Notes under the pieces: generated by a model
Database searches by the model: none
What the model saw: the letters and a program-made list of their open reading frames with translations, nothing else
What the model was told of the DNA's origin: nothing
Assembly (NCBI GenBank): GCA_945901195.1
Contig: CAMDKB010000038.1
Coordinates: 1-16,403, forward strand
Length of the DNA stretch: 16,403 nt
DNA from: Rhizobium sp. Q54
GTDB taxonomy: Bacteria > Pseudomonadota > Alphaproteobacteria > Rhizobiales > Beijerinckiaceae
Reading direction: 5' to 3'
Made by a program: the position numbers and the translations under genes
Shown: in pieces, positions 1 through 6,956 of the stretch
How the letters are laid out: every line of letters begins with the position of its first letter
How positions within the stretch are numbered: position 1 is the first letter of the stretch

Positions 1-144
1 AGCCGACTTCGCGACCATCCGAGGATTCCTCTCAACCGCAAAAAAGCAGGGCTGGAACATCATCGAAGCCCTGAGCCGGGACCCGCCGGACCTCGCAAAA
101 AGGCTGCGCCCCGCTTAACATCGCCCAGGAACCTGGGCAGTTAC
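1..144 (+). mobile_element. Right end of an IS66-like insertion sequence
   Basis: The first 118 bases carry the 3' end of a transposase-like reading frame. After its stop codon comes CCAGGAACCTGGGCAGTTAC, which read from the outside gives GTAACTGCCCAGG. A terminal repeat starting with GTAA is typical of IS66-family elements, so I place the element's end at about base 144. The next bases (CAAAATAT, 145-152) would be the expected 8-bp target duplication, but the left end lies outside the window. The AT content rises sharply just after base 144, as expected at a junction. The element ends 87 bases upstream of the encapsulin start codon and may affect its expression. The IS66 assignment comes from the terminus and the C-terminal peptide, without a database match. 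Confidence 0.55.
2..118 (+). CDS. Transposase, C-terminal fragment (IS66-like), cut by the window edge
   Basis: Only the last 38 codons are present, reading from the window edge to a TAA at 116-118. The peptide begins ADFATIRGFLSTAKKQGWNI and ends in LRPA. The segment with STAKKQGWN followed by a short basic tail resembles the C-terminal end of IS66-type transposases. Those proteins finish with an 'RKQG..' helix shortly before the element's terminal repeat. The frame stops 26 bases before the inferred element end, which fits. Nothing catalytic lies in this fragment, so the family call rests on the tail and the adjoining terminus. Confidence 0.5.
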   Translation, partial: ADFATIRGFLSTAKKQGWNIIEALSRDPPDLAKRLRPA

Positions 145-230
145 CAAAATATATAATAAATTATAATTGCAATTTTGTTTCCTTTGCGGTATCCGAAAAT
201 AGATTGGAAATTTACCTGAGGGGCAAAACG
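145..230 (+). promoter_or_regulatory. AT-rich leader with candidate promoter and palindrome upstream of the encapsulin gene
   Basis: This leader lies between the IS end and the encapsulin start and is far more AT-rich than its surroundings. It contains two TATAAT hexamers (152-157 and 162-167) and a perfect palindrome AATTGCAATT (165-174). A second promoter reading is TTGCAA (168-173) and TATCCG (190-195), 16 bases apart. With the TATAAT at 162-167, the -35 position would fall in the IS terminus (about 139-144), where the match to consensus is poor. The ribosome binding site TGAGGGG (217-223) sits seven bases before the ATG at 231 and is the reason for choosing that start. Promoter placement is a guess; the ribosome binding site is clear. 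Confidence 0.35.
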
Positions 231-1094
231 ATGGCGTTGACTAGAGAAACAGCACGTCAGTTGGCTGTTACTACGAAGACTCGCGCGCAGTGGGGAGACA
301 TTACTCCGCGTTGGCTTTTGAACTTTCTGCCGATGGTGAATGTGGAGGCCGGCACCTACCGCGTGAACACCGTGACGACGGTGTCGCATATCTCCGCCGA
401 GCACAGCACGGGAACGGAGCTGCCTTCGAGCTTCGTTGATTACAACGATAAGTCTCCAGAGTATCCGCTGTCCGTACTTCAGTCCAACTTGCGTATGCAC
501 ACGCAGGTGCTGGACGTCTACAACACCCCGCACAACCAGCTTGGCGAGCAGGTCCGCCTGACCATCGAAGCGATGCGCGAGGAAGAGGAATACCGCTTCA
601 TCAACAGCTCGCTCTTCGGCTTGCTGTCCAACTGCGCCGCAGACATGCGCGTGGAAGCTTCCGCCGTCACGCCCGATTCCATGGATGACCTGATCGGCGT
701 GATCTGGAAGAAGCCTGCCTTCTTCCTGATGAGCCCTGCGACGATGGCCAAGTTCGGCCGCGAATGCACCAAGCGGGGCGTCTGCATTGGCACCGTCGAG
801 ATTTTCGGCGCGCCCTTCTGGACGTGGCGCGGCATTCCCATCGTGCCGTCAGACAAGGTGCTGACGAATGCGCAGGGTGAGACGAGCGTCTTGCTTATGC
901 GCGTTGGTGAAGACAACCAGGGCGTCGTGGGTCTGCACAAGTTGGGCTTGCCCGGCCAGGAAGTCGTCCCGGGATTGTCGGTCCGTCTCCTGTCAACCGA
1001 CAGCGCTGGCGTCTCCCACTTCGTCGTGACGCGCTACATTTCGTTGGCCGTGTTGGTTCCCGACGCGCTCGGCGTGATGTCGATCAAGCCATAA
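231..1094 (+). CDS. Family 2A encapsulin shell protein (SrpI-type)
   Basis: This 287-residue HK97-fold protein should self-assemble into the icosahedral shell of an encapsulin nanocompartment. Several stretches match SrpI-type Family 2A shells as I remember them: ITPRWL near residue 22, VEAGTYRVN near 40, TELPSSFVDY, EQVRLTIEAM, an E-rich helix followed by NSSLFGLL, and KKPAFFL, FGRECTKRG, FWTWRGIPIVPSDKV, NQGVVGLHKLGLPGQE and LSVRLLSTD. There is no cyclic-nucleotide-binding insertion, which separates it from Family 2B. ATG 231 is chosen over an upstream in-frame TTG (204) because of the TGAGGGG motif seven bases before it and because SrpI-type proteins start at this point. The encoded desulfurase downstream is the expected cargo. 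The gap to it is 159 bases and contains a short hairpin that could adjust the shell-to-cargo ratio. Confidence 0.93.
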   Translation: MALTRETARQLAVTTKTRAQWGDITPRWLLNFLPMVNVEAGTYRVNTVTTVSHISAEHSTGTELPSSFVDYNDKSPEYPLSVLQSNLRMHTQVLDVYNTPHNQLGEQVRLTIEAMREEEEYRFINSSLFGLLSNCAADMRVEASAVTPDSMDDLIGVIWKKPAFFLMSPATMAKFGRECTKRGVCIGTVEIFGAPFWTWRGIPIVPSDKVLTNAQGETSVLLMRVGEDNQGVVGLHKLGLPGQEVVPGLSVRLLSTDSAGVSHFVVTRYISLAVLVPDALGVMSIKP

Positions 1095-1147
1095 GCCTGG
1101 TTCTGATCATCTGACGCAATCCGTATTTATCGGAGCGTATCCCCTAA

Positions 1148-1163
1148 GCCGCTTGAGTGCGGC
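1148..1163 (+). other. Short hairpin between shell and cargo genes
   Basis: GCCGC (1148-1152) and GCGGC (1159-1163) form a perfect 5-bp stem around a 6-base loop, TTGAGT, inside the 159-base gap between the encapsulin and desulfurase genes. There is no T-tract, so it is not a convincing terminator. It could stabilise the shell message 3' end or lower readthrough to the cargo gene, but a stem this short can arise by chance. Confidence 0.2.
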
Positions 1164-1253
1164 CCTTCGCGACGATAGCGTGGGCGAGGATGCTGCTCTG
1201 ATATGGTTTCATTAAACGTGCGATCTAGGCTCGTGCGGCCTTTGGGGTGAAAG

Positions 1254-3383
1254 ATGAGCGTTTCAGCTTCAGACGGCGTTGGTTCAAACTCTGGTATCAA
1301 TCCTTTGAATCTACTGGGTGCGGCTGAAACGAGCGCCTCCATGCCATCGGGTACGCCTCCTGTTGGTTTGCCGGCCAGTGCGGGCGCGGCTCCCTCAATG
1401 CCGCCGTGTATCACGAGCGCGCTTGGTTCGGGCGCTATGATGTCCGGGCCTGTGCAAGAGATGTTCTCGGCCGCGATGGCCATATTGTCCGCGTCCATGG
1501 CACCGGGCGCAGGTGGCATGCCGTCCGGTGGCGCTCCTGTTCCTGCGCCCTCGGACGCTTCTTCATTTGGCGCTATCACGCCTGGGTCGACGCCTTCAAT
1601 GGCTGCTGCCATGGGCGCCTTGTTGACCTCGCCTGCCTCTGCGATGGGCATGGCCGGGTCCATGGCCTCCGCGTCGGCGATGGCTGCAATGCCCTTGATG
1701 GGCAGCTTCGCGCCCCCTGCGCCCCAGTCGCCGCAAGGCATGCCCGCCGCGCCGGCAGGCGCGCCTCAGGCTCCCGATAGTTCATCGCTTGATACATCGA
1801 TGCTTGAGTTGCTCGCCAATCAGGGCGGGGCGAAGTTTTTCAACGCCGGTCTCCAGAGCGCGATGGCCCCGATGGGGTCAATGATGGGCGCGATGGGGCC
1901 GCTGGGTTCCGCTATGGGCGCAATGTCGCCGTCGGGTTCGGCGATGACCGCGCCCTCTGCTCATCCGGCTTCGTCCGTGACTGGTCCTGCGGCCGCTTCA
2001 GGCTCGTCGGCGGGTCGCAACGCGTGGCATCCGTGCCAGAACATGTCGCCGCCAAAGAACGCCGACATGCGCGGCTCCAACAGCATGGGCCGCTATTATT
2101 TCGAGCCTCAGAAGGCTGCGGCTTCCAAGCCGCAGACGGCCCGCAGCGCCTCGCACTCAGGCGCCGGCTTCGATGTGGAGCGCGTGCGTCGCGACTTCCC
2201 CATCCTGCATCAAAAGGTCAACGGAAAGCCGCTGATCTGGCTCGATAACGGCGCCACAAGCCAGAAGCCGCGTCATGTTATCGACGCGATCTCCCATTTC
2301 TACGAAATCGACAACTCCAACATTCACCGCGCGGCGCACACGCTGGCGGCCCGCGCCACCGATGCATACGAGCACGCGCGCGAAACGGTGCAGCGTCATC
2401 TCAACGCCCGTTCAACGCGTGAAATCGTCTTTGTGCGCGGCACGACGGAGGCGATCAATCTTGTCGCTCAGAGCTGGGGGCGGTCGAACATCTCGGCCGG
2501 GGACGAGATCATCGTCAGCCAGATGGAGCATCACGCGAATATCGTGCCGTGGAAGATGCTGGCGGATGAAACCGGCGCCGTCATCAAGGTCATTCCCGTC
2601 GATGAAACCGGCGACCTCAATCTGGTCGCTTATCAAAACATGCTGTCGCCCGCGACCAAGTTGGTGGCTTTGGCGCAGGCGTCCAACGTGCTTGGGACAG
2701 TCAATCCGATCCCCTTGATTTCATCGATGGCGAAGGCTGTCGGCGCCCGCGTCCTCGTGGACGGCGCGCAGTCGATTCCTCATTTCAGCGTCGACGTTCA
2801 GTCTCTGGGTTGCGACTGGTTCGTCTTCTCCGCCCACAAGATCTTCGGGCCTACTGGAGTTGGCGTTCTCTATGGACGTGAAGACGTTCTGGCGGCCATG
2901 CCGCCGTGGCAAGGCGGCGGAAACATGATCAAGGACGTGACCTTCGAGAAGGTTACGTACGCCGATCTTCCGGGAAAGTTTGAGGCGGGCACGGGCATTC
3001 TCGCTGGCTCAGTCGGTCTTGGCGCGGCGTTCGACTATGTCGAGAGCATAGGCTCGAAGCAGGCCGAGCACCACGAACAGGCGCTGCTGGAAGATGCGAC
3101 CCATCGCCTGTTGCGCGTGCCGGGCCTACGCATCATCGGCCAATCCAAAACCAAGGTCGCCGTGGTGTCCTTCGTGCTCGACGGCATTGCGGCGAATACG
3201 ATTGGCAAGGCTCTCGATCAGGACGGCATAGCAGTCCGTTCTGGCCATCACTGCGCTCAGCCTATTCTGCGGCGGTATGGCCTGGAGGAGTCTGTGCGGG
3301 CGTCTTTCGCCTTCTACAACACCCATGAGGAAGTGGCTGCGCTCTGCAACTCCGTCAGGCGGATCCGCCAGAGCGGCGCATGA
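1254..3383 (+). CDS. Encapsulated SufS-type cysteine desulfurase with long disordered cargo-loading extension
   Basis: This 709-residue protein is the expected cargo of the preceding shell. Residues 1-305 form a low-complexity extension rich in Ala, Met, Gly, Ser and Pro, with about 30 Met. Family 2A cargo desulfurases are known to need such an extension for loading. Two less repetitive islands stand out: residues 175-200 (DSSSLDTSMLELLANQGG and following) and 254-285 (GRNAWHPCQNM through YYFEP). Residues 306-709 are a PLP-dependent type II desulfurase: LDNGATSQKP, NIHRAAHTLA, MEHHANIVPW, VDGAQS, the PLP lysine K529 in SAHKIFGP, and the catalytic C667 in RSGHHCAQP. It should turn L-cysteine into alanine plus a persulfide. 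A GGGGTGA motif precedes the ATG. Plain SufS proteins are about 400 residues, so the extension accounts for the extra length. Confidence 0.94.
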   Translation: MSVSASDGVGSNSGINPLNLLGAAETSASMPSGTPPVGLPASAGAAPSMPPCITSALGSGAMMSGPVQEMFSAAMAILSASMAPGAGGMPSGGAPVPAPSDASSFGAITPGSTPSMAAAMGALLTSPASAMGMAGSMASASAMAAMPLMGSFAPPAPQSPQGMPAAPAGAPQAPDSSSLDTSMLELLANQGGAKFFNAGLQSAMAPMGSMMGAMGPLGSAMGAMSPSGSAMTAPSAHPASSVTGPAAASGSSAGRNAWHPCQNMSPPKNADMRGSNSMGRYYFEPQKAAASKPQTARSASHSGAGFDVERVRRDFPILHQKVNGKPLIWLDNGATSQKPRHVIDAISHFYEIDNSNIHRAAHTLAARATDAYEHARETVQRHLNARSTREIVFVRGTTEAINLVAQSWGRSNISAGDEIIVSQMEHHANIVPWKMLADETGAVIKVIPVDETGDLNLVAYQNMLSPATKLVALAQASNVLGTVNPIPLISSMAKAVGARVLVDGAQSIPHFSVDVQSLGCDWFVFSAHKIFGPTGVGVLYGREDVLAAMPPWQGGGNMIKDVTFEKVTYADLPGKFEAGTGILAGSVGLGAAFDYVESIGSKQAEHHEQALLEDATHRLLRVPGLRIIGQSKTKVAVVSFVLDGIAANTIGKALDQDGIAVRSGHHCAQPILRRYGLEESVRASFAFYNTHEEVAALCNSVRRIRQSGA

Positions 3384-3435
3384 TGTCTCTCAAAATTGTA
3401 CGTGCCGTGCGTCTGAAGCCAGCAGGAAATGAACC

Positions 3436-4449
3436 ATGAAACAACTCAAATGGGATGACAACCAGGACGAATTCATCCTGCGTGCGCTGAAGACGGTGGC
3501 CACCGCGAACGGGCGTCTTGAATTGTCCACGATGGACAACGCTCTGATCGATGGTCTTCAGCGTCACCTGTTGTATTCGAACCTTGTGCTGGCTGACTTG
3601 CCGCTGGTGTCGCCGCAGGAGTTTGCGACGCACTTCACAGCGCCCGCCATGGCGGAGCAGGCGTTGCAGTTTCTGATCGTCATGCCGTATTCGGACACGA
3701 AGGCGAATGCCGAAAAGGTGGCTGTCGTAGACGCTTTCGCAGCGGCGTTGGGCATCCACCCAGAGGCTCTGACGCTGCTGCATCAGGCGCGGGATCGTCA
3801 CGTCATGGCGATGGAGTTTTGCATCTATCGCAAGCTTGCGCCGAGCATGATCAAGGGCGAGACCATTCTCGACAAGTTCCGCACGCTGAAGCCCGTTCTT
3901 CAAATGAAGAAGTACGATATCGAGGTCGCTCTGAAGCACGAGCGTCTTGGGCTTCTCCCCGAAGGCACGCTCGGTCGCTCGATCTGGCAGTTTTATCGCA
4001 CCCGTGGTTTCACCTTTCCTGGTGAAGGCCACATGAACATGAACGAGGATTTCATCCTCATTCATGACGTGAGCCACATCCTGGGCGGTTTCAACAGCAC
4101 GCCGCAGGGCGAAATCGGCGTCGCCGCTTTCCAGGGCGGCAACATGAAGGAACATGGCTGGCTTTTCGCCGTCATCGGCATGCTCGATTTCCAGCTGGGC
4201 CTTGCCGCTTATACGGGCCCGGCGAAGGTTCAATCAGGCGAGCTTGATCCCGAGGAGTTCCTCCGCGGGCTTGAAATGGGCATGAACTGCAACATCGATC
4301 TGTCCAAGGATTGGAACCCCTGGGATCACATGGATCGGCAGCTCGACGATATCAGGAACGAATACAACATCATCCACTTCACCAACATTCACGCGACCCC
4401 GCCTGAAGGTTGGTGGGCGGTGCCGCCTGAGTCCTGGTGGAAGTACTAA
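3436..4449 (+). CDS. Coq4-like protein with N-terminal TerB-like helical domain
   Basis: This 337-residue protein follows the desulfurase by 52 bases, with AGGAAA before the ATG. Residues 1 to about 135 look like a TerB-type helical domain: ILRALKTVATANGRLE and later AEKVAVVDAFAAALGIHPEAL. The rest resembles Coq4, the ubiquinone-biosynthesis protein. The diagnostic HDxxHx11E zinc/metal motif is intact as H210, D211, H214 and E226, within ILIHDVSHILGGF, and is followed by the expected GEIGVAAFQ helix. A tail with WNPWDHMDRQLDDIRNEYNI also fits the family. Coq4 binds a polyprenyl lipid or quinone and has been linked to oxidative decarboxylation of the quinone ring. Here the sulfur-compartment context suggests a quinone-type or lipid substrate, or an electron-transfer role; that is inference. 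The TerB part is less certain than the Coq4 part. No signal peptide is seen. Confidence 0.75.
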   Translation: MKQLKWDDNQDEFILRALKTVATANGRLELSTMDNALIDGLQRHLLYSNLVLADLPLVSPQEFATHFTAPAMAEQALQFLIVMPYSDTKANAEKVAVVDAFAAALGIHPEALTLLHQARDRHVMAMEFCIYRKLAPSMIKGETILDKFRTLKPVLQMKKYDIEVALKHERLGLLPEGTLGRSIWQFYRTRGFTFPGEGHMNMNEDFILIHDVSHILGGFNSTPQGEIGVAAFQGGNMKEHGWLFAVIGMLDFQLGLAAYTGPAKVQSGELDPEEFLRGLEMGMNCNIDLSKDWNPWDHMDRQLDDIRNEYNIIHFTNIHATPPEGWWAVPPESWWKY

Positions 4450-4473
4450 CCTATATGAAGTACTAACCTATAT
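4440..4473 (+). repeat. Perfect tandem duplication of 17 bases across a stop codon
   Basis: GAAGTACTAACCTATAT occurs twice in a row, at 4440-4456 and 4457-4473, with no mismatch. The first copy holds the last Lys-Tyr codons and the TAA stop of the Coq4-like gene. The second repeats them in the gap before the Rieske gene. Zero divergence points to a recent slippage or duplication. It lengthens the gap and does not change the protein. Confidence 0.9.
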
Positions 4474-4500
4474 ATTGAGATCCGAGAATCGGGGCGCGCA

Positions 4501-5640
4501 GTGGAAAAAGACTTCAAAGATCTAGGTCCGATTTGTGATTTTTTCGCTCCGCTCACCCGCGTCAAAGTCGATGGACGAAGCCTCGTCGTCACCAATCGTG
4601 ATGGTGAGTTTGGCGTGATTGACGGGGCCTGTTCACACCTGGGCGGGCCTCTCGCCGACGGGCGCCTCGTCGGCGATTATGTGGAATGCCCCTGGCACGG
4701 CTGGAAGTACCATCGCTGCACGGGCGCTGGCGAGCCCGGCTATGAGCTGGACGCCACCGCCGCCTTTTCGCTGGAAGTGGCTGCGGGACGCCTCCTGATC
4801 GACATGTCGAGCGAGACGGCGCGCGGCCGCGCCCCGCATGAGCCTGATCCATTGTCGCGGCCGATCGTGCGCGAGCCCGGGCCGATGCGCGTCCTTGGCA
4901 TATCCACAACCAACATGAACGCCGAATTGTCGCGATTTTCGACGTCGGAGAATCTGTTGGATCTGGCGCTCGTTGAGGCGGGTTCCCTCGGCGCTGAATG
5001 CAAGACGATCCGGTTGCGCGACCTGAAATTCCGCGCCTGCGAGGGATATTATTCCAAGTCGGCGCGGGCGTGCTCATGGCCGTGCTCGATCACGCAGTCC
5101 GACCCCGAAGATGAGCTGCGCGAAGTTTACGAAGGCCTTGTGCACTGGGCCGATGTGCTAATACTAGCAACGCCGATCCGATGGGGTAACGCGTCGTCGC
5201 TCTTTTACAAAATGGCCGAGCGCCTGAACGCGATTCAGAATCAGGTCACAATCGCTGACCGCACGCTGATCCGCAACAAGGTCGCTAGTTTCATTATCAC
5301 CGGCGGGCAGGATAACGTTCAGCAGGTGTCGGGCCAGATGCTCAATTTCTTCGGTGAACTTGGGTTTCATTTCCCCCAATTCCCCTTCATCGGCCATAGC
5401 CGGGGATGGAGCGCCGAGGACATGGAACACAACATCGCATACGTGAAACACAACCATGTCTTGCGTGAAGCCGCACAGGATCTGGCGGCGCGTAGCGTTC
5501 GGTTGTCGGAGCAGATCCTCAAGCGCGTCGAAGAGGAGAGGCCCGTCAATCTCCACGGCCGCAAAGGACGCTCCACGGCGTCCTACATGGAGTCGCAACG
5601 CGAAGAGACCGACTTTGACGAAGGAGCCGGCACAAAATGA
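4501..5640 (+). CDS. Rieske [2Fe-2S] ferredoxin fused to an NAD(P)H-dependent FMN reductase (flavodoxin-like)
   Basis: This 379-residue fusion starts at GTG 4501, with GGGG six bases upstream. Residues 1 to about 105 are a Rieske domain with all four ligands: C44-S-H46 and C63-P-W-H66, in GACSHLGGPLADG and ECPWHGWKYH. From M129 to about residue 330 is a flavodoxin-like FMN reductase: MRVLGIST, then HWADVLILATPIRWGNASSL, and FIITGGQDN. C180, C191 and C195 lie in the loop between strand 2 and helix 2 (C-x10-C-x3-C), where related flavoproteins often carry redox cysteines. The fusion suggests electron flow between NAD(P)H/FMN and a [2Fe-2S] partner. It overlaps the next gene by ATGA, so the two are translationally coupled. 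Substrate is unknown. Confidence 0.85.
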   Translation: MEKDFKDLGPICDFFAPLTRVKVDGRSLVVTNRDGEFGVIDGACSHLGGPLADGRLVGDYVECPWHGWKYHRCTGAGEPGYELDATAAFSLEVAAGRLLIDMSSETARGRAPHEPDPLSRPIVREPGPMRVLGISTTNMNAELSRFSTSENLLDLALVEAGSLGAECKTIRLRDLKFRACEGYYSKSARACSWPCSITQSDPEDELREVYEGLVHWADVLILATPIRWGNASSLFYKMAERLNAIQNQVTIADRTLIRNKVASFIITGGQDNVQQVSGQMLNFFGELGFHFPQFPFIGHSRGWSAEDMEHNIAYVKHNHVLREAAQDLAARSVRLSEQILKRVEEERPVNLHGRKGRSTASYMESQREETDFDEGAGTK

Positions 5641-5927
5641 GTGTGGAATTACTTTCAGGCGATCAAATCGCTGCATGCCTGGCGGATCTGCCGCATTGGA
5701 CGCTTTCGGACGACGGGAAATCCATATCCCGGAAGCTGGTGTTCGAGGATTTCATCGAGGCTTTCGGCTTCATGACGCGCGCCGCCCTGGTTGCTGAAAA
5801 ACATGACCATCATCCCGATTGGTCGAACGCCTTCAACGTCGTCTCCGTAATGCTAACCACTGATGATTTTGGCGGGCTCACCGCGGTTGATATCCAGGTG
5901 GCGCGAGCGCTCGATCAGCTTCTGTAG
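5637..5927 (+). CDS. Pterin-4a-carbinolamine dehydratase-like protein with an altered catalytic site
   Basis: This 96-residue protein has the usual length and fold signature of the PhhB/DCoH family: LPHWTL near residue 20, EKHDHHPDWSNAFNVVSVML at 54-73, and GGLTAVDIQVA. In the family, EKxxHHP and a later T-H-[DE] supply three catalytic histidines. H58 and H59 are present, but the third position reads TTDD, with Asp at residue 76 where His is expected. The family dehydrates 4a-hydroxytetrahydrobiopterin after aromatic amino-acid hydroxylation, and some members have been tied to molybdopterin metabolism. No hydroxylase is encoded nearby. The start overlaps the Rieske gene's stop (ATGA), so it belongs to the same transcript. 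Activity is uncertain because of the substitution; a structural or partner-binding role is possible. Confidence 0.82.
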   Translation: MSVELLSGDQIAACLADLPHWTLSDDGKSISRKLVFEDFIEAFGFMTRAALVAEKHDHHPDWSNAFNVVSVMLTTDDFGGLTAVDIQVARALDQLL

Positions 5928-5941
5928 AAAATGTAATCTTC

Positions 5942-5976
5942 AACCTGTCGGCAACTGCCTTGAGGCGCGACAGGTT
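5942..5976 (+). other. Inverted repeat in the leader of the outer-membrane protein gene
   Basis: AACCTGTCG (5942-5950) and CGACAGGTT (5968-5976) are perfect 9-bp inverted arms 17 bases apart, with a small inner GCCT/AGGC stem in the loop. The structure starts 14 bases after the pterin dehydratase-like stop codon and ends 9 bases before the next gene's GGAAGGGG ribosome binding site. There is no T-run, so an RNA processing stem, attenuator or protein-binding site is as likely as a terminator. Confidence 0.35.
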
Positions 5977-6000
5977 CTTGTCTTGGAAGGGGTAAGTCGC

Positions 6001-6951
6001 ATGTCTAATAAGAACTGGGCCGTAGCCGCTGCTTTTGTGAATGCAGTGTCTGTCTGCGCGCTGAGCCTGCCGGCCCATGCGGTCGAGAATGGCGGCAGCC
6101 ATGCGGGGACTGGGGCGGAATCCTTTTATGCTGGCGTTCTGCCTCCTCCTGGCTTCTACGCGCTTTCCTACAACATGTTGTATAGCGCATCGCGGCTCAA
6201 CGATAACGCTGGGAACAAGGCCGTTTCGTCCTTCAGCGTCACGCAGTTCGCGTCGGTCAATCGTTTCGTTTACGTGAGCAACCTTCAGTTCCTCGGCGCG
6301 TCTGTCGGATCACAGGTGGTCTTGCCGCTCGTCAACGTCGACGTGAACTACATGGGCATGAAGGACTCGAAGATCAGCGTCGGCGATATCGTCTTCACGC
6401 CGGTCATGCTGGGATGGCATTCGCCTGAATGGCACTTCGTTGGAGCAGTCGATCTCTTTTCGCCGACGGGTTCTTATGATCGCAGAGCCCTCGCCAACAC
6501 GGGAACCAACTATTGGTCCGCCGCGCCGGCTTTGGCTGTCAGCTATCTGCCGGCCTCTGGCCTGGAGGTGTCCGCCAAGGCGCAGTACTATTTCAACGCG
6601 GCCAACACCAACGCGGTCATCAACCCGTCTTCTAATGTAAACGGCGCGCATTATCGCAGCGGGCAGGAGTTTACTACCGACGTGCTGATCGCGCAGCATT
6701 GGGGTCCGTGGACCGCGGGCGTCACTGGGTATGCTTATTATCAGGTGACGAGCGACAAGATCTCTGACGGCCCGTCCAATGCTGCGCTGCAGTCCGCTGG
6801 CGGCTACAAAGGCCGTGGCTACGGAATTGGCCCCGCGGTGCGTTATGACGTCGGCGCGCTGAGCTTTGCGTTGCAGGCGCAGCACGAATTCGCTGTTCGC
6901 AACAGGCCGCAGGGCGAGCGGTACTGGTTCAAGGCGTCATACAAGTTCTGA
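6001..6951 (+). CDS. Secreted outer-membrane channel-like protein (phenol/meta-pathway 'Phenol_MetA_deg'-type)
   Basis: This 316-residue protein begins at ATG 6001, eight bases after GGAAGGGG. Residues 1-27 form a Sec signal peptide with a hydrophobic core and an AHA cleavage site before VENGG. The mature part alternates aromatic and polar residues as in an outer-membrane beta barrel, opens with FYAGVLPPPGFYALSYN, and ends in a terminal Phe (WFKASYKF), the usual barrel-assembly signal. LFSPTGSYD and LANTGTNYW resemble the family grouped under Phenol_MetA_deg or SphA-like proteins, thought to pass hydrophobic small molecules. Genes upstream and downstream encode redox proteins without signal peptides, so this may admit or release a hydrophobic substrate. 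The barrel call is fairly safe; the substrate is unknown. Confidence 0.78.
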   Translation: MSNKNWAVAAAFVNAVSVCALSLPAHAVENGGSHAGTGAESFYAGVLPPPGFYALSYNMLYSASRLNDNAGNKAVSSFSVTQFASVNRFVYVSNLQFLGASVGSQVVLPLVNVDVNYMGMKDSKISVGDIVFTPVMLGWHSPEWHFVGAVDLFSPTGSYDRRALANTGTNYWSAAPALAVSYLPASGLEVSAKAQYYFNAANTNAVINPSSNVNGAHYRSGQEFTTDVLIAQHWGPWTAGVTGYAYYQVTSDKISDGPSNAALQSAGGYKGRGYGIGPAVRYDVGALSFALQAQHEFAVRNRPQGERYWFKASYKF

Positions 6952-6956
6952 TGCGA

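Noticed and set aside
1127..1741. Open frame of 204 codons on the - strand opposite the start of the desulfurase gene
   Set aside because: It mirrors the repetitive Ala/Met/Gly/Pro coding sequence of the cargo extension; it has no family resemblance and no ribosome site, while the + strand frame continues into a clear desulfurase.
1860..1960. Repeated ATGGGC-type units that might be a tandem DNA repeat or CRISPR-like array
   Set aside because: They are imperfect, lie in frame in the Met/Gly/Ala-rich cargo extension and have no regular spacer length.
3355..4233. Open frame of 292 codons on the - strand opposite the Coq4-like gene
   Set aside because: The + strand frame has the intact HDxxHx11E motif and a ribosome site; the opposite frame is Arg/His-rich, as expected of a shadow in GC-rich DNA.
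5863..6000. Upstream extension of the outer-membrane protein to a start at 5863
   Set aside because: It would overlap the pterin dehydratase-like gene and put 46 extra residues in front of a clear signal peptide; GGAAGGGG before 6001 decides the start.
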